Source of the DNA: Sphingobacterium chuzhouense
GTDB taxonomy: Bacteria > Bacteroidota > Bacteroidia > Sphingobacteriales > Sphingobacteriaceae
Length of the DNA: 64,000 bases
Assembly: GCF_014692525.1 (NCBI RefSeq)
Contig: NZ_JACNYL010000002.1
Coordinates: 372,001 to 436,000 of the forward strand
Direction: 5' to 3'
Shown here: positions 30,291 to 38,227 of the stretch, piece by piece
Position numbering within the stretch: position 1 is the first letter of the stretch
Layout: every line of letters starts with the position of its first letter
The notes under the pieces: model-generated
Seen by the model: only the letters and a program-made list of their open reading frames with translations
Told to the model about the DNA's origin: nothing
Database searches by the model: none
Position numbers and translations under genes: made by a program

Positions 30291-31196
30291 TCAAAAGCCA
30301 AAAACATCCATGGCTGTTTTGTAAGTGTTCACATGTGCATTCACAATATCTTTGATATGCTCAGAATAACCTCCACCCATACTGATTTGCACAGGGAGTC
30401 CAGTCTGATGGCATTTATTCAATACCATTTCGTCCCGACGCCGGCATCCATCTGCCGTCAATTTAAGCTTTCCCAGTTTATCGGTTTCTAAAATATCGAC
30501 TCCTGCTTGATAAAACGCAAAATCAGGAGTAAAAACGGTAAATATTTTATCGAGGTTTTCCTCCAGTAAGGACAGATAAGCTTCATCGTTCATACCATCC
30601 GGCAGGGGTATATCCAAATCCGAACATTCCTTGATAAAAGGAAAGTTTTTATCGCCATGCATAGAAAAAGTGAATACATTTGCATGCCCTTCAAAAATAT
30701 GGGCAGTGCCGTTGCCTTGATGCACATCGAGATCGATGATCAATATCTTAGTTGCCAATTTCTGATCCAGCAGATAAGTGGCCGCCACTGCCTGATCGTT
30801 TAACAAACAGAAACCTTCTCCGAAATCACGTCCAGCATGATGTGTGCCACCGGCTACGTTGAAAGCGACACCATATTCCAAAGCGTACAAACTGGCTTGG
30901 ATCGTTCCGTCCAAGATATACCGCTCGCGATCTACCAAGGATTGCGACAACGGAAACCCTATCCTGCGCACCATTTTCGCCTCCAATGACAGATCTATTA
31001 GCTGGCTGACATAACGCTCATCATGTGCCAAGACAATCGTAGGTATATCCACTAGTTTCGGTTCGAAAAAGCAATCTGCGGAAACCACTCCCTCGTAAAG
31101 CAACTGCGTCGGGATAAGCTCATATTTCACCATAGGGAAACGATGTCCCGTCCGTAAGGGATGTATATAAGCCGGATGGTACGCTATTCGTAACAC
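30291..31196 (-). CDS. Histone-deacetylase-like hydrolase (AcuC/AphA superfamily)
   Basis: A 301-residue zinc hydrolase. It shows the family motifs AGGTHHAGRDFGEGFC (H119, H120), IDLDVHQGNGT (D155, D157, H159) and a late GVDILETDKLGKL and SMGGGYSEH. Bacterial members deacetylate acetyl-lysine, polyamines or acetoin-related substrates. The start is a GTG at 31196, matching the family N-terminus (LRIAYHPAY). A nearby upstream ATG is out of frame. It is first in an operon with ndpA-like and DUF3810 genes and divergent from the yceH-like gene. Confidence 0.9.
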   Translation of the reverse strand: MLRIAYHPAYIHPLRTGHRFPMVKYELIPTQLLYEGVVSADCFFEPKLVDIPTIVLAHDERYVSQLIDLSLEAKMVRRIGFPLSQSLVDRERYILDGTIQASLYALEYGVAFNVAGGTHHAGRDFGEGFCLLNDQAVAATYLLDQKLATKILIIDLDVHQGNGTAHIFEGHANVFTFSMHGDKNFPFIKECSDLDIPLPDGMNDEAYLSLLEENLDKIFTVFTPDFAFYQAGVDILETDKLGKLKLTADGCRRRDEMVLNKCHQTGLPVQISMGGGYSEHIKDIVNAHVNTYKTAMDVFGF

Positions 31197-31307
31197 AACA
31201 TTTCTTGTTTTATTCCCCGCGAAGTTAAAAAATCCATATCGGACAAAAAAACAAGGATATTTTTTTTATCTTCGAAGACTACAGACCGAATCAATTCATC
31301 AGAAAAA

Positions 31308-31967
31308 ATGGAAGAAACAAACAATTTACCTGTTTTAAGTGCAGAAGAGTTACGCGTTTTAGGTTCACTTTTGGAAAAATCCAAAACGACACCCGAGTAT
31401 TACCCCATGACCCTAAACGGGTTACAAACCGCATGCAACCAGAAAACCTCACGGAAACCTGTTGTTTCTTATGATGAAAATACCATTATAGAAGCATTGG
31501 ATACATTACGAAAAAGAGGACTGATATCTACGGCGGTCGGCGGCGGTAGCCGTGTGACAAAATACAAACATAACCTCGCCATACAATATCCTTTGATTCC
31601 CCAGGAGTTAGCCGCATTATGTCTGCTCATCCTCCGTGGACCTTTAACTCCGGGAGAGATCAATTCCAATGCCGGTAGACTATTTAATTTCGAAAGTATA
31701 GATGAGGTACAGGACGTATTGAACCGCTTGCAAGAACAGGAACCTCCTTTTGTAAAACAATTGGCAAAGCGCCCCGGCCAAAAAGAAGTACGTTACGTAC
31801 ATCTGCTAGGCGAAGTGAACGAAGAAGATTACGAAAACCTCACCGGTGCTTCGGATGGCAGCTCATCGAGCCGCATACAAGAATTGGAGGGGCGTGTAAG
31901 TACATTGGAAGAGCAATTGGCCGCCTTAAAGAAAGAATTTGACGAACTAATGGAGCAGCTGTCGTAG
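31308..31967 (+). CDS. YceH family protein (DUF480)
   Basis: A 219-residue protein with two winged-helix domains: LSAEELRVLGSLLEKSKTTP opens the first, and AALCLLILRGPLTPGEINSN the second. It ends in a coiled coil (IQELEGRVSTLEEQLAALKK). This is the standard YceH layout. Function is not established; DNA or protein binding is likely. It is divergent from the deacetylase gene. Confidence 0.9.
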   Translation: MEETNNLPVLSAEELRVLGSLLEKSKTTPEYYPMTLNGLQTACNQKTSRKPVVSYDENTIIEALDTLRKRGLISTAVGGGSRVTKYKHNLAIQYPLIPQELAALCLLILRGPLTPGEINSNAGRLFNFESIDEVQDVLNRLQEQEPPFVKQLAKRPGQKEVRYVHLLGEVNEEDYENLTGASDGSSSSRIQELEGRVSTLEEQLAALKKEFDELMEQLS

Positions 31968-32033
31968 CTGAATAATATATAAAATCTTAACCGACCTGTT
32001 ACTTTTTAACGATTTGTATCGTTTTGTATGTTT

Positions 32034-32060
32034 AAGGCATAGCTTTTGCTATCCTTAAGC
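32034..32060 (+). promoter_or_regulatory. Upstream element of the first 29-residue peptide gene
   Basis: AAGGCATAGCTTTTGCTAT inside an imperfect hairpin (TTAAGG...CCTTAA), about 49 bases before the ATG. A matching element (AAGGCATGTCTTTTGTTAT, 16 of 19 identical) lies 50 bases before the second gene at 32229-32247. CTTTTG may be the -7 region. Confidence 0.4.
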
Positions 32061-32082
32061 ACACAAACTAGCGGTAAAAAAA

Positions 32083-32172
32083 ATGAAAAGAACACCTGCA
32101 ACCACATTCGTTATATTAGCCTTGATAGCGTTGGTATTGATATTTGCGACTACATGTGCCGGGTTGGAATAA
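32083..32172 (+). CDS. 29-residue single-helix membrane peptide, copy 1
   Basis: A tiny frame: MKRTPATT, a hydrophobic helix from about residue 9 to 23, then TTCAGLE and stop. It aligns without gaps to a second 29-residue frame 106 bases downstream: both have M(K/R)RTP-TT at the start, AL--LV at residues 13-18 and IFATTC at residues 20-25. Paralogy of both protein and upstream sequence is the main evidence for translation. It has a basic N-terminus and one helix, so it should sit in the inner membrane. A lipoprotein is possible, but T before the cysteine is a poor lipobox. Not recognised. Confidence 0.6.
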   Translation: MKRTPATTFVILALIALVLIFATTCAGLE

Positions 32173-32278
32173 AACGGTAGGTCGACGATTATCTACAGAA
32201 TAACATTTATTCCGTTTTCTCACGAAGCAAGGCATGTCTTTTGTTATTTTCTATGTAGAATATAAAAAGGATAAGGTC

Positions 32279-32368
32279 ATGAGAAGAACACCATATACCA
32301 CAATCATCATTGTCGCACTCGTCGTGCTGGTCATGATATTTGCGACTACTTGTACCGGAATAGGGTAA
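32279..32368 (+). CDS. 29-residue single-helix membrane peptide, copy 2
   Basis: Paralogue of the preceding peptide: MRRTPYTT, a hydrophobic stretch, then IFATTCTGIG and stop. The ATG follows a good ribosome site (AAGGATAAGG). It has the same length and distance to the shared upstream element as copy 1. It ends 8 bases before the converging AGCS symporter stop. Possible roles are a small membrane regulator or a type I toxin-like peptide; nothing in the sequence decides. Confidence 0.6.
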   Translation: MRRTPYTTIIIVALVVLVMIFATTCTGIG

Positions 32369-32375
32369 AAGAATA

Positions 32376-33860
32376 CTACTTTTCTTTTTCCCAAAAGTCT
32401 GCATTTTTAATACCCAATTCTTTGGGATTGAAATCTGGATCTTTGATTCCTGCTTTACGTTTCGTTTTGTAATCCTTCCACACCTTCAACGCAGGTTTGC
32501 TTAGTAACAAGATAGCAATCAAGTTGACCCACGCCATCAATCCTACACCGATATCACCCAAATCCCAGGCTAGACCAGCCGTTCTGACTGTTCCAAAATA
32601 GGTTGCCGCTAGAAAACCTATTCGCAACATCCAGATCACCACCTTTGTATTCCCTTTTTTAAAGATGTATGCGATATTGGTTTCCGCATAATAGTAATAT
32701 GCCATAATCGTGGTAAAGGCAAAAAAGAACAGGGCTATTGCCACAAACTGGTTTCCTATTGCCGGAAAATGATGTGCTACAGCAGCTTGTGTAAAGCCAT
32801 CTGCTTCTACTCCTGGCACGTGTTCTGTTACAAATGTCAACGCTTTCCCTGTGGCATCAAACGTCTCGCCCGTATTGAACATATCTGTAAATAAAATCAT
32901 AAAAGCGGTCGCCGTACAAATAAACAACGTATCTACATACACCGAAAACGCCTGCACCAACCCTTGTTGAGCGGGGTGTTTTACTTCCGCGGCAGCGGCA
33001 GCGTGTGGTGCTGTTCCCTGTCCAGCTTCATTGGAATATATTCCGCGTTTTACACCCCAAGCGATAGCCATTCCTACAATTCCTCCAAAGGTGGCGTCCA
33101 TACTAAAAGCAGAAGAAACAATAAGTTTGAATACAGCGGGAATCTCCGTGACATTCAGCGCGATGATGACTAACGCCATTAAAATATATGCACCTGCCAT
33201 AAAAGGGACAATATATTCAGCCGCCTTTCCCAAACGCTTTACACCGCCGATAATAATAATTGCCAGCAACGCAATAACACTTATGCCTATCCAACTGATG
33301 GGAAAATCGATCCCCAAGACCGAAAATGAGGTCAGTTGTACGTTAAAGGCATTGGATACGGTACCATTAATAGCGTTACTCTGCACACCCGGCAGCAGAA
33401 GCCCCGTGCTAATAATAGTCACAATCGCAAAAAGGACCGCGTACCATTTTACACCTAATCCTTTTTCTATATAATAAGCGGGTCCTCCCCGATATTCCCC
33501 GTCCAGTTCCTGTTTGTAAACCTGTCCTAACGTTGCTTCCACAAAAGCGGAAGCAGAGCCCAGAAAAGCAATCGCCCACATCCAGAATACGGCACCTGGT
33601 CCACCCATAAAAATTGCAGTAGCCACCCCAACAATATTACCCGTACCTACCCGTCCCGAAATAGCTAAGGCAAAGGCCTGAAAAGAAGAAATACCTTTAT
33701 CGGAGTCGCGTTTTACAAATAGTAACCGCAACATCTCTTTGATATACCCTACTTGCAAAAATCGGGTTCGGATAGAGAAATATAATCCTGTGAATAAACA
33801 TAGGTATATAAAGAAATCACTCCAAACAAGATTGGATACCATTTTTACAATACTTTCCAT
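32376..33860 (-). CDS. Alanine/glycine:cation symporter (AGCS family)
   Basis: A 494-residue inner membrane protein with about 11 helices. It has the family segments SGRVGTGNIVGVATAIFMGG near residue 70, GPAYYIEKGLG, and GVKRGIYSNEAGQGTAPHAA near 270. These proteins import alanine or glycine with Na+ or H+. It is a single gene, convergent with the two tiny peptide genes. Confidence 0.93.
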   Translation of the reverse strand: MESIVKMVSNLVWSDFFIYLCLFTGLYFSIRTRFLQVGYIKEMLRLLFVKRDSDKGISSFQAFALAISGRVGTGNIVGVATAIFMGGPGAVFWMWAIAFLGSASAFVEATLGQVYKQELDGEYRGGPAYYIEKGLGVKWYAVLFAIVTIISTGLLLPGVQSNAINGTVSNAFNVQLTSFSVLGIDFPISWIGISVIALLAIIIIGGVKRLGKAAEYIVPFMAGAYILMALVIIALNVTEIPAVFKLIVSSAFSMDATFGGIVGMAIAWGVKRGIYSNEAGQGTAPHAAAAAEVKHPAQQGLVQAFSVYVDTLFICTATAFMILFTDMFNTGETFDATGKALTFVTEHVPGVEADGFTQAAVAHHFPAIGNQFVAIALFFFAFTTIMAYYYYAETNIAYIFKKGNTKVVIWMLRIGFLAATYFGTVRTAGLAWDLGDIGVGLMAWVNLIAILLLSKPALKVWKDYKTKRKAGIKDPDFNPKELGIKNADFWEKEK

Positions 33861-34021
33861 ATATTTTTTTGAATCATTTGGTTATGTAAGGTATTTCTGT
33901 GCCTTAAAGAACGGATTTTTTTTGCAAAAAGACATACTTTTTTTCGATATAATACGCCAGACTGCTTTTCTGGGTACGACAAGTAGTTTTCCACCTTGCC
34001 CCTTTCTTACATAAAATGCCT

Positions 34022-34029
34022 TATCTTTG
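34022..34029 (+). promoter_or_regulatory. Candidate -7 box of the CDF transporter gene
   Basis: TATCTTTG matches TAnnTTTG, 19 bases before the ATG. A TTG at 33996-33998 is 23 bases upstream, slightly far for -33. Confidence 0.45.
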
Positions 34030-34048
34030 AGGAAAATAGGTCGAAATA

Positions 34049-34924
34049 ATGTCAAACTCGGATAAGGCGATTAGAACTACTTACTTTAGCATACTGACCA
34101 ACTTCTTGTTGGCATTGGTGAAGTGGTTAGCGGGTTACTTCGGACATTCCCATGCCTTAATTGCCGATGCCATTGAATCTACCGCAGATATTTTTTCTTC
34201 GTTTTTGGTATTATTGGGATTAAAATATTCTAAACGTCCAGCCGACCAGACACACCCTTATGGACATGGACGTATAGAGCCTTTGATTACCTTTATCGTT
34301 GTTATTTTCCTTATTGTTTCGGCTTTCATTATTGCGAAAGAGAGTATTCATAACATTCAGACACCACACGAGGCACCCAAATCCTGGACATTGTATGTAT
34401 TAGGAGCGATTATTATCTGGAAAGAAATTTCTTTTAGGGTGATTATGCGGAGAAGCAAAAAACTCAATAGTACATCTCTCAAGGCCGACGCCTGGCACCA
34501 TCGTAGTGATGCCATTACCTCGGTAGCCGCTTTTATCGGTATATCAGTAGCTTTGATTTTCGGTGAGGGCTATGAAAGTGCGGATGATTGGGCAGCATTA
34601 TTGGCTTCCGGATTAATTATCTATAATTGTTATGGCATATTTCGTCCGGCGTTAGCGGAAATCATGGACGAGAACCGTTATGAAGAGTTGGAGGAAGAAG
34701 TGCGTCAACACTCCCTGCATGTAGCAGGAGTCGAGTTGATAGAAAAATGTTATATCCGGAAAATCGGCATGCTCTTCCAGATAGATTTGCATGCCGTTGT
34801 GAATCCCAACCTGTCCGTACGCGAGGGGCATGCTATAGCGCATGACCTCAAAGACTATCTAATCGCAAACTTAGACAACATCGGGAATGTCTTTGTGCAT
34901 ATTGAGCCGTTTGAAGAAGATTAA
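34049..34924 (+). CDS. Cation diffusion facilitator (CDF) metal exporter
   Basis: A 291-residue inner membrane transporter with six helices and a C-terminal cytoplasmic domain. Metal-binding motifs are visible as HALIADAIESTADIFSS in TM2 and DAWHHRSDAITS in TM5 (HxxxD). The C-terminal domain ends in HIEPFEED. It exports Zn2+, Fe2+ or Mn2+ in exchange for protons; the HxxxD form in TM5 is typical of zinc or cadmium transporters. Its TAA overlaps the stop of the convergent dehydrogenase gene. Confidence 0.92.
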   Translation: MSNSDKAIRTTYFSILTNFLLALVKWLAGYFGHSHALIADAIESTADIFSSFLVLLGLKYSKRPADQTHPYGHGRIEPLITFIVVIFLIVSAFIIAKESIHNIQTPHEAPKSWTLYVLGAIIIWKEISFRVIMRRSKKLNSTSLKADAWHHRSDAITSVAAFIGISVALIFGEGYESADDWAALLASGLIIYNCYGIFRPALAEIMDENRYEELEEEVRQHSLHVAGVELIEKCYIRKIGMLFQIDLHAVVNPNLSVREGHAIAHDLKDYLIANLDNIGNVFVHIEPFEED

Positions 34925-34931
34925 TCTTCTT
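34914..34931. other. Palindrome spanning two convergent stop codons
   Basis: AAGAAGATTAATCTTCTT is a perfect 18-base palindrome. Its centre TTAA contains the stop of the CDF gene (34922-34924) and, on the other strand, the stop of the SDR gene (34923-34921). Both proteins end in Glu-Asp, which by itself creates the symmetry. Confidence 0.6.
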
Positions 34932-35712
34932 TGATCAGCGCCCTATCCAAATGCACATATCCACCATCTACATGAATAAGTTGCCCAGTAGTATGGCTTG
35001 ATTTATTAGACAGCAAAAACACTGTTGTATTGGCTATTTCTTCGGGTGTAGTCATACGATGTTCCAACGGTATACGATCCGTAATTTTCTTCAAGGTTTC
35101 TGCCGGATTATCCAACGTCTGGATCCAAGAATCGTACTGTGGTGTTGCACATTCAGCCACGACAATAGCGTTCACCCGAATGTCGTATGGCAATAACTCT
35201 ACCGCCCATTCGCGCGTGAGCGCGTTCCTCCCTCCATTTGAAGCCGCATAGCCCGAAGTATTCCCCTGTCCGGTCTCTGCTGTTTTTGAACTAATATTTA
35301 CAATACTGCCTTTAGAAATACGTAAAGCATCAATACTATAATGAACCATCAAATAATAGTGAATCAAGTTCTTATGCAATGATTCTACAAAACGTTCATA
35401 GTCACCAGAAAGCAGTCCTACTCCATCATTATGCCCTGCATTATTGACCAAACCATCAATACGTCCTAAAACATCCAGTGTCTCTTCTACCGCTTTCTTA
35501 CAATCGTCGGGTTTCGAGAGCTCGGCTTCAACCGCAAGAGCTTTCCCTCCTAAAGCTTCCACTTCTGCTTTAACGAAATTATTATCGACTTGCTTCCGCC
35601 CCACAATAACAGGTAGTGCCCCTTCTTTTGCTAATGCCAGAACGACGGCCTTACCAATGCCTTTCGCACCACCCGTTACAATAACGACTTTATCTTTTAA
35701 ATTTAAATCCAT
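34921..35712 (-). CDS. SDR oxidoreductase, probable L-fucose dehydrogenase
   Basis: A 263-residue short-chain dehydrogenase: NAD(P) loop TGGAKGIG (13-20), NNAGH (90-94), serine in NISSKTA (141-142) and Y155 in SGYAASNGG. The lysine normally four residues after the tyrosine is N159 here, an unusual change at a catalytic position. SDRs of this kind oxidise L-fucose to L-fucono-lactone in non-phosphorylating pathways (as FucX in Campylobacter). It is the last gene of the fucose operon. If the Asn is real, the enzyme may be slow or use another base. Confidence 0.8.
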   Translation of the reverse strand: MDLNLKDKVVIVTGGAKGIGKAVVLALAKEGALPVIVGRKQVDNNFVKAEVEALGGKALAVEAELSKPDDCKKAVEETLDVLGRIDGLVNNAGHNDGVGLLSGDYERFVESLHKNLIHYYLMVHYSIDALRISKGSIVNISSKTAETGQGNTSGYAASNGGRNALTREWAVELLPYDIRVNAIVVAECATPQYDSWIQTLDNPAETLKKITDRIPLEHRMTTPEEIANTTVFLLSNKSSHTTGQLIHVDGGYVHLDRALIKED

Positions 35713-35722
35713 GCTCTATGCT

Positions 35723-36553
35723 TTACTTTATCCCATAAAATCGAACGGCATTTCCTCCCCAAAAAGCATCTAATTCTTCTTCGGAAAAATCTTCCAACCC
35801 CGTCTCAACGATCTTCATTACTTCTTCATACGTAGCAGCGACAAGGCAAACTGGCCAATCCGTCCCAAACATGACACGCTGTTTTCCAAAGCAAGTTATG
35901 ACATGCTGTATATAAGGTTTGAAATCATCGACGACCCAATTATTCCAATCCGCTTCTGTCACCAACCCCGAAATCTTACAGTATACGTTCGGGAATACGG
36001 CCAATTTCTCGATAAACGTTGCCCATTCATCAAATTCTTTCGTTCGTATAGCTGGTTTTGCCATATGGTCTAACACGAAACGTTGTTCTGGATTTTGCTC
36101 CACACAGGCTAACGTGCTATTGTAATGTCTCGGACGGATCAATAAATCATATGTATACTGACGTGCTGTCAATGCCTTAATCCCTCGTAGGAACGCCGGA
36201 CGGATTAAAAAATCGGGATCTTCTTCCCCCTCTATTACGTGCCTGAATCCCTTGATAATATTGTATCGGCTAAAGCTCTCTAAATGTTTCTCTATGTCTT
36301 CTGATTGCAGATCCACCCATCCGACAACCCCTTTGATCATCGCATACATAGTCGACAAATCTACCAAGAATTGTGTTTCTTCGTGTGATTGCGAGGCCTG
36401 TACAGCGATTGTGCCGTCTATCCCGCTCGTTTTGAGCACTGCCGCCAAATCGATCGGCAAAAAATTCTGCCGAATGGCTTCCATATCATCGGTTATCCAA
36501 GCATCCCGATCGGCATTGAATATCCAAAAGTGCTGATGTGAATCAATACGCAT
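35723..36553 (-). CDS. Amidohydrolase family lactonase, probable L-fuconolactonase
   Basis: A 276-residue TIM-barrel hydrolase of the COG3618 type: MRIDSHQHFWIF at the N-terminus (HxH), VLDHMAKPAI in the middle and FGTDWPVC near the C-terminus (late Asp). Characterised members open L-fucono-1,4/1,5-lactone. The ATG at 36553 overlaps the upstream hydrolase gene by 11 bases, indicating translational coupling; three upstream codons from a TTG are unlikely. Its place between FAH-type hydrolase and fucose dehydrogenase supports the assignment. Confidence 0.85.
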   Translation of the reverse strand: MRIDSHQHFWIFNADRDAWITDDMEAIRQNFLPIDLAAVLKTSGIDGTIAVQASQSHEETQFLVDLSTMYAMIKGVVGWVDLQSEDIEKHLESFSRYNIIKGFRHVIEGEEDPDFLIRPAFLRGIKALTARQYTYDLLIRPRHYNSTLACVEQNPEQRFVLDHMAKPAIRTKEFDEWATFIEKLAVFPNVYCKISGLVTEADWNNWVVDDFKPYIQHVITCFGKQRVMFGTDWPVCLVAATYEEVMKIVETGLEDFSEEELDAFWGGNAVRFYGIK

Positions 36554-37397
36554 AAGCAACAACCTCCTGGCGTGATTCGCCCAAATAATCTGCTCCCAAT
36601 TCGACTACATCTCCGGCTTTGAGGTAAATCGGCGGATTAAAACCTAACCCAACACCTGCCGGTGTTCCAGTTGAAATCACATCTCCTGGTAACAAGGTCA
36701 TAAATTGTGAGACATAAGATACGACATGTTGCACAGAAAAAATCAAATTGGCCGTATTACCGTCTTGATATGTTTTACCGTTCACTTTTAACCAAAGACG
36801 TACGTTGTTGATATCCGGAATCTCGTCAACTGTAGTCATATAAGGTCCCATCGGTGCAAATGTATCACAGCCTTTTCCCTTATCCCAAGTGCCTCCACGT
36901 TCCAACTGATACGCTCGTTCCGACACATCATTATGCAGTACATAACCTGCTACATAATCCAATGCTTCTGCCTCTTCTACATAAGAGGCCTTTTTCCCTA
37001 TTACAATACCAAATTCTACTTCCCAATCGGTTTTTGCCGAGTTTCTAGGGATCACTATTTGGTCGTTAGGTCCCACCAATGAAGTTGTCGATTTCATGAA
37101 GATAATCGGTTCGCTTGGTATCGCTGCTCCAGTTTCCTCCGCATGATCCTTGTAATTCAAACCTATACAAACAATTTTAGAAGGACGGGCAAAAGGAGCA
37201 CCTAAGCGTGTATCCGACGGTATCTCTGTCAACTTACCTTCATTTGCTTTTACAAACTCATCTAATCTCGCTAAACCATTTTCAGCAAAAAATTGCTCAT
37301 TGTAATCTCCACCGAAAGCGGACGCATCATAATTTATACCATCGATTTGTACGCCAATTTTTTCTCTTCCAAATTCTCCGAATCGTATTAATTTCAT
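36543..37397 (-). CDS. FAH family hydrolase, probable 2,4-diketo-3-deoxy-L-fuconate hydrolase
   Basis: A 284-residue fumarylacetoacetate hydrolase fold enzyme: KIVCIGLNYKDHAEETGA, metal ligands in DWEVEFGIVIG, and the end region GDVISTGTPAGVGLGFNPP. In the non-phosphorylating fucose route such an enzyme splits 2,4-diketo-3-deoxy-L-fuconate into pyruvate and L-lactate. It overlaps the lactonase gene and follows the second SDR gene by 35 bases. Confidence 0.85.
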   Translation of the reverse strand: MKLIRFGEFGREKIGVQIDGINYDASAFGGDYNEQFFAENGLARLDEFVKANEGKLTEIPSDTRLGAPFARPSKIVCIGLNYKDHAEETGAAIPSEPIIFMKSTTSLVGPNDQIVIPRNSAKTDWEVEFGIVIGKKASYVEEAEALDYVAGYVLHNDVSERAYQLERGGTWDKGKGCDTFAPMGPYMTTVDEIPDINNVRLWLKVNGKTYQDGNTANLIFSVQHVVSYVSQFMTLLPGDVISTGTPAGVGLGFNPPIYLKAGDVVELGADYLGESRQEVVAYAY

Positions 37398-37432
37398 TTT
37401 TATTTCAGTATTAAGTATTTAGATATTTGTAA

Positions 37433-38197
37433 TTAATTATTCAATTTAATAAATCCACCATCGATCGGGTAATCGTTCCCTGTTATAAAGCCCGCGTCAT
37501 CGGAACACAGAAACAACGCTAATTTAGCGATTTCTTCCGGTTTTGCCATTCTGCCTATGGGTTGGGATTTGGAAAGCTTCTCAAACATTTCTGCTTCCTG
37601 CCCGGGATAGTTTTTAGCAATAAAACCGTCCACAAAAGGCGTGTGTACCCTCGCCGGAGAAATAGAGTTAGAACGGATATTGTCCGCCATGTAATCCCGA
37701 GCTACTGACATACTCATCGCATAGATCGCACCTTTGCTCATAGAGTAAGCAAATCGATCACTGATACCTACCACCGCTGCAATAGATGCTAAATTCAAGA
37801 TTGCTCCCCCTCCATTCGCTTTCATGACAGGCACTACGGCGTAAAGTGCATTGTATGCTCCTTTTACGTTTACATTAAATACACGTTCGAAGTCTTCCGT
37901 CGAACATTTTTCCAAATTACCGACGTGCGCGATGCCGGCATTGTTAACCAAAACATCTACTCTCCCAATGCTTTCTACTACACGTAGTATATCGGCTTGC
38001 TCTGCAACATTACACGTATGTAATTTGGCTTGCCCCCCCATTGATATAATACCATCGACAACAGGTTGAGCCACCTCGGCATTTAAATCAACTATGTGTA
38101 CATAAGCTCCCTCGTGGGCAAAAAGTTCTGCTATAGCTTTTCCTATACCACTGCCACCTCCCGTAATAATTGCTACTTTGTTATTTAGCTTTGACAT
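37433..38197 (-). CDS. SDR oxidoreductase, probable 2-keto-3-deoxy-L-fuconate dehydrogenase
   Basis: A 254-residue short-chain dehydrogenase with TGGGSGIG (13-20), NNAG, serine in NLASIAAV and an intact YSMSK catalytic pair. It ends in the usual DYPIDGG region. Its predicted step is oxidation of 2-keto-3-deoxy-L-fuconate to the 2,4-diketo acid with NAD+, between the dehydratase and the FAH-type hydrolase. Genes for those two steps flank it directly. Confidence 0.85.
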   Translation of the reverse strand: MSKLNNKVAIITGGGSGIGKAIAELFAHEGAYVHIVDLNAEVAQPVVDGIISMGGQAKLHTCNVAEQADILRVVESIGRVDVLVNNAGIAHVGNLEKCSTEDFERVFNVNVKGAYNALYAVVPVMKANGGGAILNLASIAAVVGISDRFAYSMSKGAIYAMSMSVARDYMADNIRSNSISPARVHTPFVDGFIAKNYPGQEAEMFEKLSKSQPIGRMAKPEEIAKLALFLCSDDAGFITGNDYPIDGGFIKLNN

Positions 38198-38227
38198 ATT
38201 ATTTTAAGTGTTAATTTCCATATTAAT

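Noticed and set aside
31184-31384. 66-residue minus-strand frame at the deacetylase/YceH divergence
   Set aside because: Antisense to the yceH-like start; its last ATG only mimics a start for the deacetylase, which uses GTG in the other frame.
32207-32404. 65-residue minus-strand frame across the second tiny gene
   Set aside because: Antisense to the peptide gene and overlapping the AGCS 3' end; no paralogue on that strand.
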